From the NCBI GenBank assembly GCA_900545875.1, contig URAQ01000066.1:1-8114 (forward strand): DNA of 8,114 nt. Reading direction: 5' to 3'. Position 1 is the first letter of the stretch. Every line of letters begins with the position of its first letter. Below the pieces are notes generated by a model, which was given only the letters and a program-made list of their open reading frames with translations, did not search any database and was not told the origin of the DNA. The position numbers were made by a program, and so were the translations under genes. Source of the DNA: an uncultured Collinsella sp. (GTDB taxonomy: Bacteria > Actinomycetota > Coriobacteriia > Coriobacteriales > Coriobacteriaceae). Below are positions 1 through 5,451 of this stretch, piece after piece.

Positions 1-292
1 CACCTGCCCCAAGCAGGTCGTCGTCGCCTACGAGCCCATCTGGGCCATCGGCACCGGCAAGACCGCTACCGCCGAGGACGCTCAGGAGGTCTGCGGTGCT
101 ATCCGTGAGACCCTCAAAGAGATGTTCGGCGAGGAGCTCGCTAACGGCATCCGCGTGCTGTATGGCGGTTCCGCCAAGCCCGGCAACATCGCCGAGCTCG
201 TCGCCAAGCCCGACGTTGACGGCGCCCTCGTGGGCGGCGCTTCGCTCAAGGCTGCCGACTTCGCCTCTATGGTCGTCAAGGCAGGCGAGTAG
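1..292 (+). CDS. tpiA: Triosephosphate isomerase, C-terminal part (5' end outside window)
   Basis: Cytoplasmic glycolytic enzyme that interconverts dihydroxyacetone phosphate and glyceraldehyde 3-phosphate. Only about the last 96 residues are present; the first complete codon is at position 2 and the stop is TAG at 290-292. The fragment carries the TIM active-site signature [12 protein letters not shown] (from about position 26), which holds the catalytic glutamate and the start of mobile loop 6. It also has the phosphate-binding YGGSAKPGN loop and the [10 protein letters not shown] strand/loop of a TIM barrel, and it ends in VVKAGE as is usual for the family. The length from the catalytic Glu to the C-terminus looks normal, so the gene is truncated only by the window edge. 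The next gene, gpmI, begins 5 nt after the stop, so the two are surely co-transcribed. Family assignment is secure. Confidence 0.97.
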   Translation, partial: TCPKQVVVAYEPIWAIGTGKTATAEDAQEVCGAIRETLKEMFGEELANGIRVLYGGSAKPGNIAELVAKPDVDGALVGGASLKAADFASMVVKAGE

Positions 293-297
293 GACAT

Positions 298-1851
298 ATG
301 GCACAGCGTCATCTTCCTGCACTCCTGATCATCATGGACGGTTGCGGCCTGGCTCCGGCCGATGGCGAGAACGCCGTCGCCGCTGCCAAGACGCCCTTTC
401 TTGATAGCCTGTACGAGAAGTACCCCCACACCACGCTCGGCGCTTCGGGCGAGGACGTGGGTCTTCCCGATGGCCAGATGGGTAACTCCGAGGTGGGTCA
501 CCTCAACATCGGTGCCGGTCGCATCGTGTTCCAGGAGCTTTCGCGCATCAACAATGCCATCAAGGACGGCTCCATCGCCAAGAACGAGGTTTTCGTCAAG
601 GCTATGGACGATGTCAAGGCCGAGGGCAAGACTCTGCACCTCATGGGCCTTATGAGCCCTGGCGGCGTTCACTCCCACATGAACCACGTCGAGGCCCTGG
701 TCAAGATGGCTGCCGAGCACGGTGTCAAGACCGTTCGCGTTCACGCCTTTATGGATGGCCGCGACGTTGACCCGCAGTCTGGTGCCGGCTACATGAGCGA
801 GTTCTGCGCCTTCCTGGCTAAGATCTCCGAGGAGACCGGTTGCGACGCTCGCGTTGCCACCGTCTCGGGTCGTTATTGGGCCATGGACCGCGACAACCGT
901 TGGGAGCGCATTCAGCGCGCCTACGACGTCATGGTCAATGCGTCCGATGCCGATACCGACCCCGTTGCCGGTATCAAGGCCTATTACGAGAAGGATCCGC
1001 GCGGCGATGAGTTCGTCGAGCCCTTCGCTGCCCACAACGAGGGCATCCACGAGGGCGACGCGGCCATCTTCTTCAACTTCCGTCCCGACCGCGCTCGTCA
1101 GATGACCCGCGTGTTCACGGACAAGGAGTTCGACGGCTTTGAGCGCGAGCAGATCAAGCTTTCGCACTTTGTGACGATGACCGAGTACGATCCGACGTTT
1201 GACGTCGAGGTCGCCTTCCCCAAGACGTTCCCCGAGAACGTCCTGGCCGACGTCATCGCCGCCAATGGCCTGAAGCAGCTGCACACCGCCGAGACCGAGA
1301 AGTACGCCCACGTGACGTTCTTCCTCAACGGCGGCATCGAGGAGCCCAAGGAGGGCGAGGAGCGCGTGCTCGTCGCTTCCCCCAAGGTCGCTACCTACGA
1401 TCTGCAGCCTGAGATGAGTGCTCCCGAGGTTACCGAGAAGCTTGTCGCCGCTATCAACGAGGATCGCGCTGATTTCTACATCGTGAACTTCGCGAACTGC
1501 GACATGGTTGGCCACACCGGTGTCTTCGACGCCGCCGTTAAGGCCGTCGAGGCTGTTGACGATGCCCTGTCCAAGGTTGTCCCGGCGATTCTCGCTAAGG
1601 GCGGCTTTGCGCTGATTACCGCCGACCACGGCAACGCCGATCACATGTTTGACGTTGCTTCCGACGGTTCCAAGCATCCGTTTACGGCTCACACCACCAA
1701 CCGCGTGCCGTTCATCATCGTTGATGAGAAGGCCCAGCTCACCGGTATCGAGGACGGTCGTCTTTCCGATATCGCTCCGACCATGCTCACCATGGCTGGT
1801 ATTGAGCCTTCCGCCGAGATGACGGGTCGCGTGCTCGCCACCGAGGCCTAA
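298..1851 (+). CDS. gpmI: 2,3-bisphosphoglycerate-independent phosphoglycerate mutase
   Basis: Cofactor-independent phosphoglycerate mutase (517 aa, normal length), which interconverts 3-phosphoglycerate and 2-phosphoglycerate in the cytosol using two Mn ions and a phosphoserine intermediate. Visible family features: metal ligand D14 in IIMDGCG; nucleophile S64 in GNSEVGH; substrate-site H125, the MDGRD segment (152-156), R192 and R198 in GRYWAMDR, R262 and R265 in NFRPDRAR, and K335; second metal set D402/H406 (DMVGH), D443/H444 (ADHGNAD) and H465 (AHTTN). Residue roles are taken from the family and all key positions look intact. The usual DGWG or DGFG is DGCG here, a mild variant. The start is fixed by the upstream tpiA stop (5-nt gap). 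The Shine-Dalgarno signal is weak (AAGG/AGGCGAG within the tpiA end), suggesting coupled translation. The gene ends with tandem stops TAA-TAG, followed by a terminator. Confidence 0.98.
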   Translation: MAQRHLPALLIIMDGCGLAPADGENAVAAAKTPFLDSLYEKYPHTTLGASGEDVGLPDGQMGNSEVGHLNIGAGRIVFQELSRINNAIKDGSIAKNEVFVKAMDDVKAEGKTLHLMGLMSPGGVHSHMNHVEALVKMAAEHGVKTVRVHAFMDGRDVDPQSGAGYMSEFCAFLAKISEETGCDARVATVSGRYWAMDRDNRWERIQRAYDVMVNASDADTDPVAGIKAYYEKDPRGDEFVEPFAAHNEGIHEGDAAIFFNFRPDRARQMTRVFTDKEFDGFEREQIKLSHFVTMTEYDPTFDVEVAFPKTFPENVLADVIAANGLKQLHTAETEKYAHVTFFLNGGIEEPKEGEERVLVASPKVATYDLQPEMSAPEVTEKLVAAINEDRADFYIVNFANCDMVGHTGVFDAAVKAVEAVDDALSKVVPAILAKGGFALITADHGNADHMFDVASDGSKHPFTAHTTNRVPFIIVDEKAQLTGIEDGRLSDIAPTMLTMAGIEPSAEMTGRVLATEA

Positions 1852-1874
1852 TAGAAAACAAATACCGTTTTCTA
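1852..1874 (+). repeat. Small perfect inverted repeat at the gpmI 3' end
   Basis: TAGAAAAC (1852-1859) is the exact reverse complement of GTTTTCTA (1867-1874), with a 7-nt loop. It starts at the second of the two stop codons of gpmI and ends 2 nt before the intrinsic terminator stem, so the mRNA would end in two consecutive hairpins. It lacks a U-tract and is AT-rich, so it is not itself a strong terminator. A role in 3'-end stability or processing is conjecture. Confidence 0.5.
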
Positions 1875-1876
1875 GC

Positions 1877-1912
1877 AAGGGGGTTGTCCACAACCGGACA
1901 ACCCCCTTTTTT
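1877..1912 (+). terminator. Strong intrinsic terminator after gpmI
   Basis: The stem GGGGGTTGTCC (1879-1889) pairs perfectly with GGACAACCCCC (1896-1906) around the 6-nt loop ACAACC. Flanking AA/TT pairs (1877-1878 with 1907-1908) extend it to 13 bp, and a run of six T (1907-1912) follows at once. This is a textbook Rho-independent terminator. It closes the tpiA-gpmI operon and separates it from secG. Confidence 0.95.
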
Positions 1913-1919
1913 GGTATTT

Positions 1920-1950
1920 CTGCCATTTCTAACCCGTCACCAAATGGCAG
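1920..1950. repeat. 9-bp-arm inverted repeat upstream of secG, possible operator
   Basis: CTGCCATTT (1920-1928) and AAATGGCAG (1942-1950) are exact reverse complements separated by 13 nt. No T-run follows either arm on either strand, so it does not look like a terminator. It lies between the gpmI terminator and the candidate secG -10 element, centred about 50 nt upstream of the inferred transcription start, where an activator or repressor could bind. No regulator is known from the sequence. It is in no coding region. Confidence 0.45.
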
Positions 1951-1971
1951 GTGGGGGAGTGCTGAGGGTTG

Positions 1972-1980
1972 TGGTACAGT
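1972..1980 (+). promoter_or_regulatory. Candidate extended -10 promoter of secG
   Basis: TGGTACAGT matches an extended -10 element (TG-N-TACAGT; the hexamer agrees with TATAAT at 4 of 6 positions). It would give a start near 1987 and a leader of about 30 nt before the secG ATG. No convincing -35 hexamer lies 16-18 nt upstream (the stretch is G-rich, near 1952-1957), as can occur with extended -10 promoters. A promoter is expected here because a strong terminator lies just upstream. The exact position is inferred. Confidence 0.4.
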
Positions 1981-2016
1981 ACTGGAGTTTGAACTGTTCT
2001 ATTAAGGAGCTTATCT

Positions 2017-2271
2017 ATGGGTCCGTTTCAGATTCTTCTGTTTGTCGTTTGGGCTGTCTCTGCCGTGGCGTTGACGATTCTCGTCCTGATGCATTCCGGT
2101 AAGGGTACCGGCGTTTCGGATATGATTGCTAGCTCGCTGTATAACTCCAGCTCGGCCACAGGCGTTATGGAGCAGAACCTTGACCGCCTGACTGTCATCA
2201 TGGCTGTCGTGTTTGCCGTGTGCGTCGTGCTGTGCATGTTCTTCTTCCCGCAGGGCATCGTGGGCTACTAA
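2017..2271 (+). CDS. secG: Preprotein translocase subunit SecG
   Basis: Small integral membrane protein (84 aa, typical for the family) that associates with SecYE and assists SecA-driven protein export. It has two predicted transmembrane segments, roughly residues 4-24 and 58-80. Between them is the characteristic loop: VLMHSGKGTGVSDM corresponds to the family's VLLQ/H-x-GKG-x-G-hydroxyl pattern, and VMEQNLDRLT leads into the second helix, as in actinobacterial SecG. The start at 2017 is supported by a strong Shine-Dalgarno AAGGAG (2004-2009) 7 nt upstream. The gene stands alone between two intrinsic terminators, so it is probably monocistronic. secG lying after glycolytic genes is a recurring order in Gram-positive bacteria and does not imply a metabolic role. 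Confidence 0.93.
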   Translation: MGPFQILLFVVWAVSAVALTILVLMHSGKGTGVSDMIASSLYNSSSATGVMEQNLDRLTVIMAVVFAVCVVLCMFFFPQGIVGY

Positions 2272-2294
2272 GCACGAGCCGCATAAAATACTTG

Positions 2295-2325
2295 AAAAGG
2301 GTTCCGCAAGTGCGGGACCCTTTTT
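2295..2325 (+). terminator. Intrinsic terminator after secG
   Basis: A 13-bp stem: AAAAGGGT, a T-G wobble, then CCGC (2295-2307) pairs with GCGG-G-ACCC-TTTT (2312-2324) around the tetraloop AAGT. Five T (2321-2325) overlap the 3' side. It begins 23 nt after the secG stop codon. It ends the secG unit and insulates the peptide-transporter operon. Confidence 0.92.
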
Positions 2326-2554
2326 GTTTACATATTTGTAACAGAGTCAAAATATCCCCACATACTTCGCCTAACTAAAGAAATTCTCGACCGTTAACCG
2401 GAATTAGCCCCAAATCGTGCATAAAATGCGCTAATGTATTGCAAAACGTTGGACCGTTGTGCATAACCAGCCATTGCAGCGGGCGGCGTTTTGATGGTTC
2501 GGATCGGATTGTCTCGACATGCGTCCGACTGAACATTTCTTTGTCCTATCTCAT
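2326..2554 (+). promoter_or_regulatory. Regulatory and leader region of the opp operon
   Basis: This non-coding stretch must hold the oppA promoter, since a terminator lies directly upstream. The first part (to about 2445) is clearly more AT-rich than the surrounding genes; the part after about 2450 is GC-rich and is probably transcribed leader. Visible elements: TTACA/TGTAA inverted repeat (2328-2332, 2337-2341), a GTTAAC palindrome (2393-2398), GCAT-AAA-ATGC (2419-2429), two direct copies of GTGCATAA (2417-2424 and 2459-2466), two copies of GACCGTT (2389-2395 and 2452-2458), and CAAAACG/CGTTTTG (2442-2448, 2487-2493), which could form a long-range stem. I recognise no known riboswitch or T-box in it. 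None of the short repeats is individually beyond chance. Confidence 0.5.
2439..2467 (+). promoter_or_regulatory. Candidate promoter for oppA (weak)
   Basis: TTGCAA (2439-2444) and CATAAC (2462-2467) are spaced by 17 nt, each matching the sigma-70-type consensus at 4 of 6 positions. This would give a leader of about 90 nt. A competing -10-like hexamer, TAAAAT (2422-2427), has no good -35 partner. TTTACA (2327-2332) is a good -35-like hexamer but lacks a well-placed -10. The choice between them cannot be made by eye. Confidence 0.25.
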
Positions 2555-2561
2555 AAGGAGG
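2555..2561 (+). promoter_or_regulatory. Ribosome binding site that fixes the oppA start
   Basis: AAGGAGG is a near-perfect Shine-Dalgarno sequence that ends 5 nt before ATG 2567. The in-frame ATG at 2519 has no such site and would add 16 residues in front of the export signal, so 2567 is the supported start. Confidence 0.9.
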
Positions 2562-2566
2562 ATGGC

Positions 2567-4243
2567 ATGGCTGATTCTATGTTCCACCAGCCCGTTATGG
2601 GTCGTCGCGCCTTTGTTGGCGGCACCCTCGCTGCGAGCTCCATGGCTTTTCTTGCCGCATGCGGCAAGAAGGGCGGCGACGCTTCCGGTTCTGAGTCCGG
2701 TTCGACGCTGAACTTCTACATCAACAACCCGGTCTGCATCGACCCCTACAATGTCCAGGAGGACCAGGGCACTCAGGTCGAGTACCAGCTCTTTGACGCT
2801 CTGACCTCTTATGACGCCGAGAAGGGCGAGATCGTTCCGCTGGCTTGCGAGTCCTTTGAGGCCAACGACGACGCCACCGAGTTCACCTTCAAGATCAAGA
2901 AGGCTAAGTTCCATAACGGTGACGACGTTACCTCCAAGTCCTTCAAGCTCGGTTGGGAGCGTCTGGTCAACACCAAGTCGGCCATCGCTACCGAGTACGG
3001 CCCTTCCGAGGTCTCCTATCACCTTTCCATGGTCGAGGGCTATGACGACCTGCTTGCCGGTAACGCTACCGAGCTCAGCGGTGTTACCTGCCCCGACGAT
3101 GAGACCCTCGTCGTCAAGCTGTCTTCCGCTTACGCTGACTTCCCCTTCGTCGCCTCTCACCCGGCTCTGGCCCCGGTTCCCGAGTGCGCCGAGTCCGATG
3201 TCAAGAGCTTCTATCTTGCACCGGTCGGTAACGGCCCGTTCATGATGGACGGCAAGTGGGAGGATGGTCAGGAGATCAACCTCAAGAAGTTCGACGATTA
3301 CTATGGCGACAAGGCCAAGATCGATGGCATCCACTTCCAGGTCATCAAGGACATGGAGACTGCTTACAAGGAGTTCCAGGCCGGTAACCTCGATGTCTGC
3401 GACGTTCCCGTCGCTCAGATCGATGCCGCCAAGAAGGATCGCGGCGTGTCCAAGGACGGCTACACCATGGGTGACGGCGAGCGCATGCTGCTCGGCGCCG
3501 AGCCTTCCACGTACTATCTGACCTGCAACACCACGGCCGAGCCGTTCAACAACGCCGACCTGCGCAGGGGCATCTCCCTGGCCATCAACCGTGAGGCCAT
3601 CTGCAAGACCATCTATAAGGGTACCCGTACCCCTGCCGACGGCATTGTTCCTCCGGGCATCGATGGCTACAAGGAGGGCGCATGGGAGTTCTGCGCCTAC
3701 GATGTCGACAAGGCTAACGAGTACCTCGACAAGGTTGCTCCCGCTGGCGCTAACGGGGATCGTGGCATTAGCGTGACCCTTTCCTACAACCAGGACGGCG
3801 GTCACAAGGAGATCATGGAGTCCATCATCGGCGACCTCGCCAAGGTCGGCGTTACCGCTGTCTCCGATACCCCTGAGTGGTCTGCCCTGCTCGAGCAGTA
3901 TCAGAACTTTAACTATCAGTTCGGTCGTCTGGGTTGGATTGCCGACTACCCGATCATGGACAACTTCCTGTATCCGCTGTTCCACTCCGACTCCCTCGGT
4001 GGCGATAACCGCTCTGGTTACAACAACCCCGAGTTCGACGCCAAGGTCGACGAGGCTCGTACTATTGTTGACGACGAGGAGCGCGTCGCTAAGATGCAGG
4101 AGGCCGACGCAATGGTCGCTGCCGACTGCCCGGTCATCCCGATTATGTTCTACACGCACACCATTGTCGGCTCCGATCGCATCAAGCACCTCTATGTCGA
4201 TCCGCAGAAGCATGCCGAGCTGGGTACCGCTGAGCTCGCCTAA
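2567..4243 (+). CDS. oppA: Peptide ABC transporter substrate-binding lipoprotein (SBP_bac_5 family)
   Basis: Extracytoplasmic receptor (558 aa from ATG 2567) that captures oligopeptides and delivers them to the OppBC channel. The N-terminus is an export signal: GRRAFVGG (twin-arginine-like, R13-R14), then a hydrophobic stretch and the lipobox LAAC with lipidated C32, followed by a Gly/Ser-rich linker. The mature part begins near residue 46 and shows family-5 binding-protein marks: FTFKIKKAKFHNGD with the following KSFKLGWERLV (from 106), a central DLRRGISLAINREAI segment, and GWIADYPIMDNFL (from 456). The length is normal and no domain is missing. It is the first gene of an opp-type operon, with 156 nt and a hairpin before oppB. 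Peptide specificity (oligo-, di- or another substrate such as nickel or sugars) cannot be read from sequence; peptide is the most likely, so the symbol is provisional. Confidence 0.92.
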   Translation: MADSMFHQPVMGRRAFVGGTLAASSMAFLAACGKKGGDASGSESGSTLNFYINNPVCIDPYNVQEDQGTQVEYQLFDALTSYDAEKGEIVPLACESFEANDDATEFTFKIKKAKFHNGDDVTSKSFKLGWERLVNTKSAIATEYGPSEVSYHLSMVEGYDDLLAGNATELSGVTCPDDETLVVKLSSAYADFPFVASHPALAPVPECAESDVKSFYLAPVGNGPFMMDGKWEDGQEINLKKFDDYYGDKAKIDGIHFQVIKDMETAYKEFQAGNLDVCDVPVAQIDAAKKDRGVSKDGYTMGDGERMLLGAEPSTYYLTCNTTAEPFNNADLRRGISLAINREAICKTIYKGTRTPADGIVPPGIDGYKEGAWEFCAYDVDKANEYLDKVAPAGANGDRGISVTLSYNQDGGHKEIMESIIGDLAKVGVTAVSDTPEWSALLEQYQNFNYQFGRLGWIADYPIMDNFLYPLFHSDSLGGDNRSGYNNPEFDAKVDEARTIVDDEERVAKMQEADAMVAADCPVIPIMFYTHTIVGSDRIKHLYVDPQKHAELGTAELA

Positions 4244-4318
4244 GAGTTTGCAGCTTCCGTGAGGGTCAAGTATTTACGTAGACCTCATGGGAAACATACA
4301 GTTCTCCCTAACCTGGGG

Positions 4319-4324
4319 TAAACT
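4319..4324 (+). promoter_or_regulatory. Possible -10 hexamer between oppA and oppB (weak)
   Basis: TAAACT matches TATAAT at 4 of 6 positions, but the only -35-like sequence upstream is CATACA (4295-4300, 18-nt spacing), a poor match. It could supply a secondary promoter for oppBCDF, but its transcript would have to pass the hairpin at 4340-4369. The rest of 4244-4339 shows no gene or clear site. Confidence 0.15.
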
Positions 4325-4339
4325 GGCTGATGGTAATTT

Positions 4340-4373
4340 TGGGATGCCGGTCTGGCGATCGGCATCCCATTTA
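4340..4373 (+). terminator. Intercistronic hairpin between oppA and oppB, probable partial terminator or processing/stability stem
   Basis: TGGGATGCCG (4340-4349) pairs with CGGCATCCCA (4360-4369). The inner pairs G-T, T-A and C-G extend the stem to 13 bp with the tetraloop TGGC (4353-4356). Only TTT follows, within ATTTAGGTTA, so the U-tract is poor and full termination is unlikely. A stem of this kind after a binding-protein gene commonly protects the upstream message or lets only part of transcription continue. This would raise OppA over OppBCDF, though that role here is inferred. Confidence 0.7.
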
Positions 4374-4399
4374 GGTTAATCCCTAGATAGGGGAGTGGT

Positions 4400-5437
4400 A
4401 TGGGTAAGTACATCGTTAAACGTGTGCTTCAGTTCATCCCGGTGTTTTTGGGCGTTACGCTGATTCTGTTCGCCCTCCAGAATATCGTGCCGGGAGATCC
4501 GATCAAGCTGATCGGTGGAGACAAGGCTCTGTCCCCCGAGGTGGAGCTTCAGCTTCGCGTCCGCTATCACCTGGTCCAGTCGGACGAGGACGGCAACGCG
4601 ATCCTTGACGAGAACGGCGACCCCGTTCAAACGTCGCTCGTGGACCGTTACTTGTATTACATGAACGGCCTGCTTCATGGCGATCTGGGCAATTCGTATC
4701 AGCGCAAGCTGCCGGTTACGGAAATCTTTGCCCAGAAGTATCCGTATACGGTCAAACTTGCCGCGTGCGCCATCGTGCTCGAGGCAATCATGGGTATCGG
4801 TGCGGGTATCATTTCGGCGGTAAAGCGTTATTCCTTCTGGGATATTTTGGTAACGCTCACCACGTCGATCCTCGTTGCGGTCCCGGCCTTTTGGCTCGGT
4901 ATGTTGCTGCAGCTGTTTTTTGGCGTCATCCTCAAGGACGCCACGGGCGGTGCAATCTCCATGCCGATCTCGGGTGCCGGCGGTTCCAGCTCTCAGTATC
5001 AGGATTGGATGCACTATGTGCTTCCGACCATTACGCTGGCTTCGGTTTCGACCGCTTATGCTGCCCGCATTATGCGCTCGCAGCTGCTTGACGTCATGAA
5101 CCAGGATTACATCCGTACGGCAAAGGCGAAGGGTCTCTCCAATCGCGCGATCATCGTCAAGCATGCGCTTAAGAATGCACTCATCCCCGTCGTTACCTAT
5201 ATTGGTGTCGACTTTGGTGGCATGCTTTCGGGCGCCATCCTGACCGAGACGGTCTTTAACTGGCCCGGTATCGGCTATGAGGTCTATCGCGCCATTAGCA
5301 TGCGTGACTGGCCCATCGTTATGGGCGGCGTTACGCTCATCGTCGTCGTCGTTATGGTGATCAACCTGCTCGTCGACATTAGCTATGCATTCCTCGACCC
5401 ACGCATCCGCCTTGGCGGTCCGTCGGATAAGGCCTAA
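4400..5437 (+). CDS. oppB: Peptide ABC transporter permease OppB/DppB
   Basis: Inner-membrane permease (345 aa) that forms one half of the peptide channel with OppC. Order: short cytoplasmic start MGKYIVKRVLQ, TM1 (about 12-30), an extracellular domain with VPGDP and YHL, then GDLGNSYQ, followed by further transmembrane helices. The cytoplasmic EAA loop that docks on the ATPase is RTAKAKGLSNRAIIVKHALK (239-258). The sequence ends in a final helix and DPRIRLGG. Residues 59-79 form an acidic insertion (two Asp/Asn/Gly runs, 62-66 and 70-75) between the conserved YHL and RYLYYMNGL segments; E. coli OppB, recalled from memory, has only a few residues there. ATG 4400 is preceded by AGGGGAG (4389-4395), a usable though close ribosome site. 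The gene lies after the hairpin and leads the compact oppBCDF block. Symbol oppB rather than dppB is by convention. Confidence 0.94.
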   Translation: MGKYIVKRVLQFIPVFLGVTLILFALQNIVPGDPIKLIGGDKALSPEVELQLRVRYHLVQSDEDGNAILDENGDPVQTSLVDRYLYYMNGLLHGDLGNSYQRKLPVTEIFAQKYPYTVKLAACAIVLEAIMGIGAGIISAVKRYSFWDILVTLTTSILVAVPAFWLGMLLQLFFGVILKDATGGAISMPISGAGGSSSQYQDWMHYVLPTITLASVSTAYAARIMRSQLLDVMNQDYIRTAKAKGLSNRAIIVKHALKNALIPVVTYIGVDFGGMLSGAILTETVFNWPGIGYEVYRAISMRDWPIVMGGVTLIVVVVMVINLLVDISYAFLDPRIRLGGPSDKA

Positions 5438-5451
5438 GGGAGGTACGTCTC

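Noticed and set aside
82..1926. 614-codon open frame on the - strand across tpiA/gpmI
   Set aside because: It shares codon register with gpmI, so it stays open because gpmI lacks TTA, CTA and TCA codons. The translation has no recognisable domain and the + strand encodes an intact, well-known enzyme.
1884..2102. 72-codon + strand open frame from the gpmI terminator into secG
   Set aside because: It starts inside the terminator stem, overlaps secG in another frame and has no ribosome site or family resemblance.
2450..2554. Riboswitch or T-box in the oppA leader
   Set aside because: I could not find T-box core sequences or any riboswitch consensus I know, and there is no terminator hairpin before oppA.
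2519..2566. Upstream ATG as the oppA start
   Set aside because: It has no Shine-Dalgarno sequence and would put 16 extra residues before the export signal; ATG 2567 has AAGGAGG at ideal spacing.
2439..2711. 90-codon + strand open frame across the oppA leader and signal peptide
   Set aside because: Out of frame with oppA, overlaps its signal peptide region, begins at a TTG without a ribosome site; Ala/Arg/Leu/Pro-rich in the way of frame shadows.
2546..4213. 555-codon open frame on the - strand across oppA
   Set aside because: Same codon-register artefact of biased codon use in oppA; Leu/Val/Gly-rich, shadow-type composition and no recognisable family.
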